Shown here piece after piece: positions 16,766-16,822 of a stretch of 16,822 bases of DNA. This DNA is from Candidatus Rifleibacteriota bacterium (GTDB lineage Bacteria > Riflebacteria > Ozemobacteria > Ozemobacterales > Ozemobacteraceae). The notes beneath the pieces are model-generated. The model ran no database searches. It worked only from the letters and a program-made list of their open reading frames with translations, and had not been told where the DNA came from. The stretch spans positions 1 to 16,822 of the forward strand of contig JAKJFO010000017.1 in NCBI GenBank assembly GCA_022704885.1, read 5' to 3'. How positions within the stretch are numbered: position 1 is the stretch's first letter; each line of letters begins with the position of its first letter. The position numbers and the translations under genes are program-made.

Positions 16766-16822
16766 TGAACAGACAGACTGATCCAGAAACAGTGCGGCGG
16801 GTTTTACTATGCGGGCAGCACT
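16765..16822 (+). CDS. Start of a downstream gene, partial
   Basis: An ATG at 16765 overlaps the MFS stop codon by one base (TGATG) and the frame stays open to the window end (19 codons: MNRQTDPETVRRVLLCGQH). The TGATG junction is typical of translational coupling. Too short to name. Confidence 0.45.
   Translation, partial: MNRQTDPETVRRVLLCGQH

Overview
The window looks like chromosomal DNA of an uncultured, Gram-negative-type bacterium of moderately high GC. Evidence includes a lipobox lipoprotein, a Sec signal peptide, E. coli-like sigma-70 promoters, good Shine-Dalgarno sites and a clean rho-independent terminator. No phage, IS, rRNA, tRNA or CRISPR signal was seen. The TadZ/CpaE-like ATPase and a pilin-like Cys...CxxHG domain are features I associate with poorly characterised phyla such as Candidatus Riflebacteria. 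That assignment is inference only.

Layout. (1) Positions 1-4462, minus strand: a MoxR AAA+ ATPase, a DUF58 protein and a membrane-anchored transglutaminase, in that transcriptional order. The transglutaminase reading frame is open to the left edge. The first ~150 bases are about 65% GC against about 40% just inside, and may be an assembly joint. (2) Positions 4559-7040, minus strand: a tightly coupled three-gene operon (4-bp overlaps) of a HypB/CobW/UreG-like P-loop GTPase, a stand-alone ABC ATPase with an extra N-terminal domain, and a DUF4213/DUF364 'heavy-metal chelation' protein. It ends in a strong terminator whose U-tract abuts the probable promoter of region 1. (3) Positions 7211-9398, plus strand: an AmpG-like MFS permease and an orphan membrane protein. 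(4) Positions 9410-11372, minus strand: a lipoprotein with an anthrax-lethal-factor-like zinc protease domain, a small secreted protein and a TTG-start protein of unknown function. (5) Positions 11628-14525, plus strand: a cNMP-binding / TadZ-like ATPase / TPR fusion, then a membrane protein with a pilin-like globular domain. (6) Positions 14541-16822: a TauE/SafE permease (minus), an MFS transporter (plus), and the first 58 bases of an overlapping downstream gene.

How the genes may work together. Region 1 is the widespread MoxR-DUF58-transglutaminase arrangement, thought to be a chaperone/envelope system. Region 2 has no membrane partner and combines GTPase, ABC ATPase and metal-chelation-type proteins, which suggests a cytoplasmic metal-cofactor delivery or activation module. 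It is the best candidate here for an undescribed system. Regions 4 and 5 are divergent from a shared AT-rich control region (11373-11627) and combine surface proteolysis with a putative ligand-gated, pilus-type polarity ATPase.
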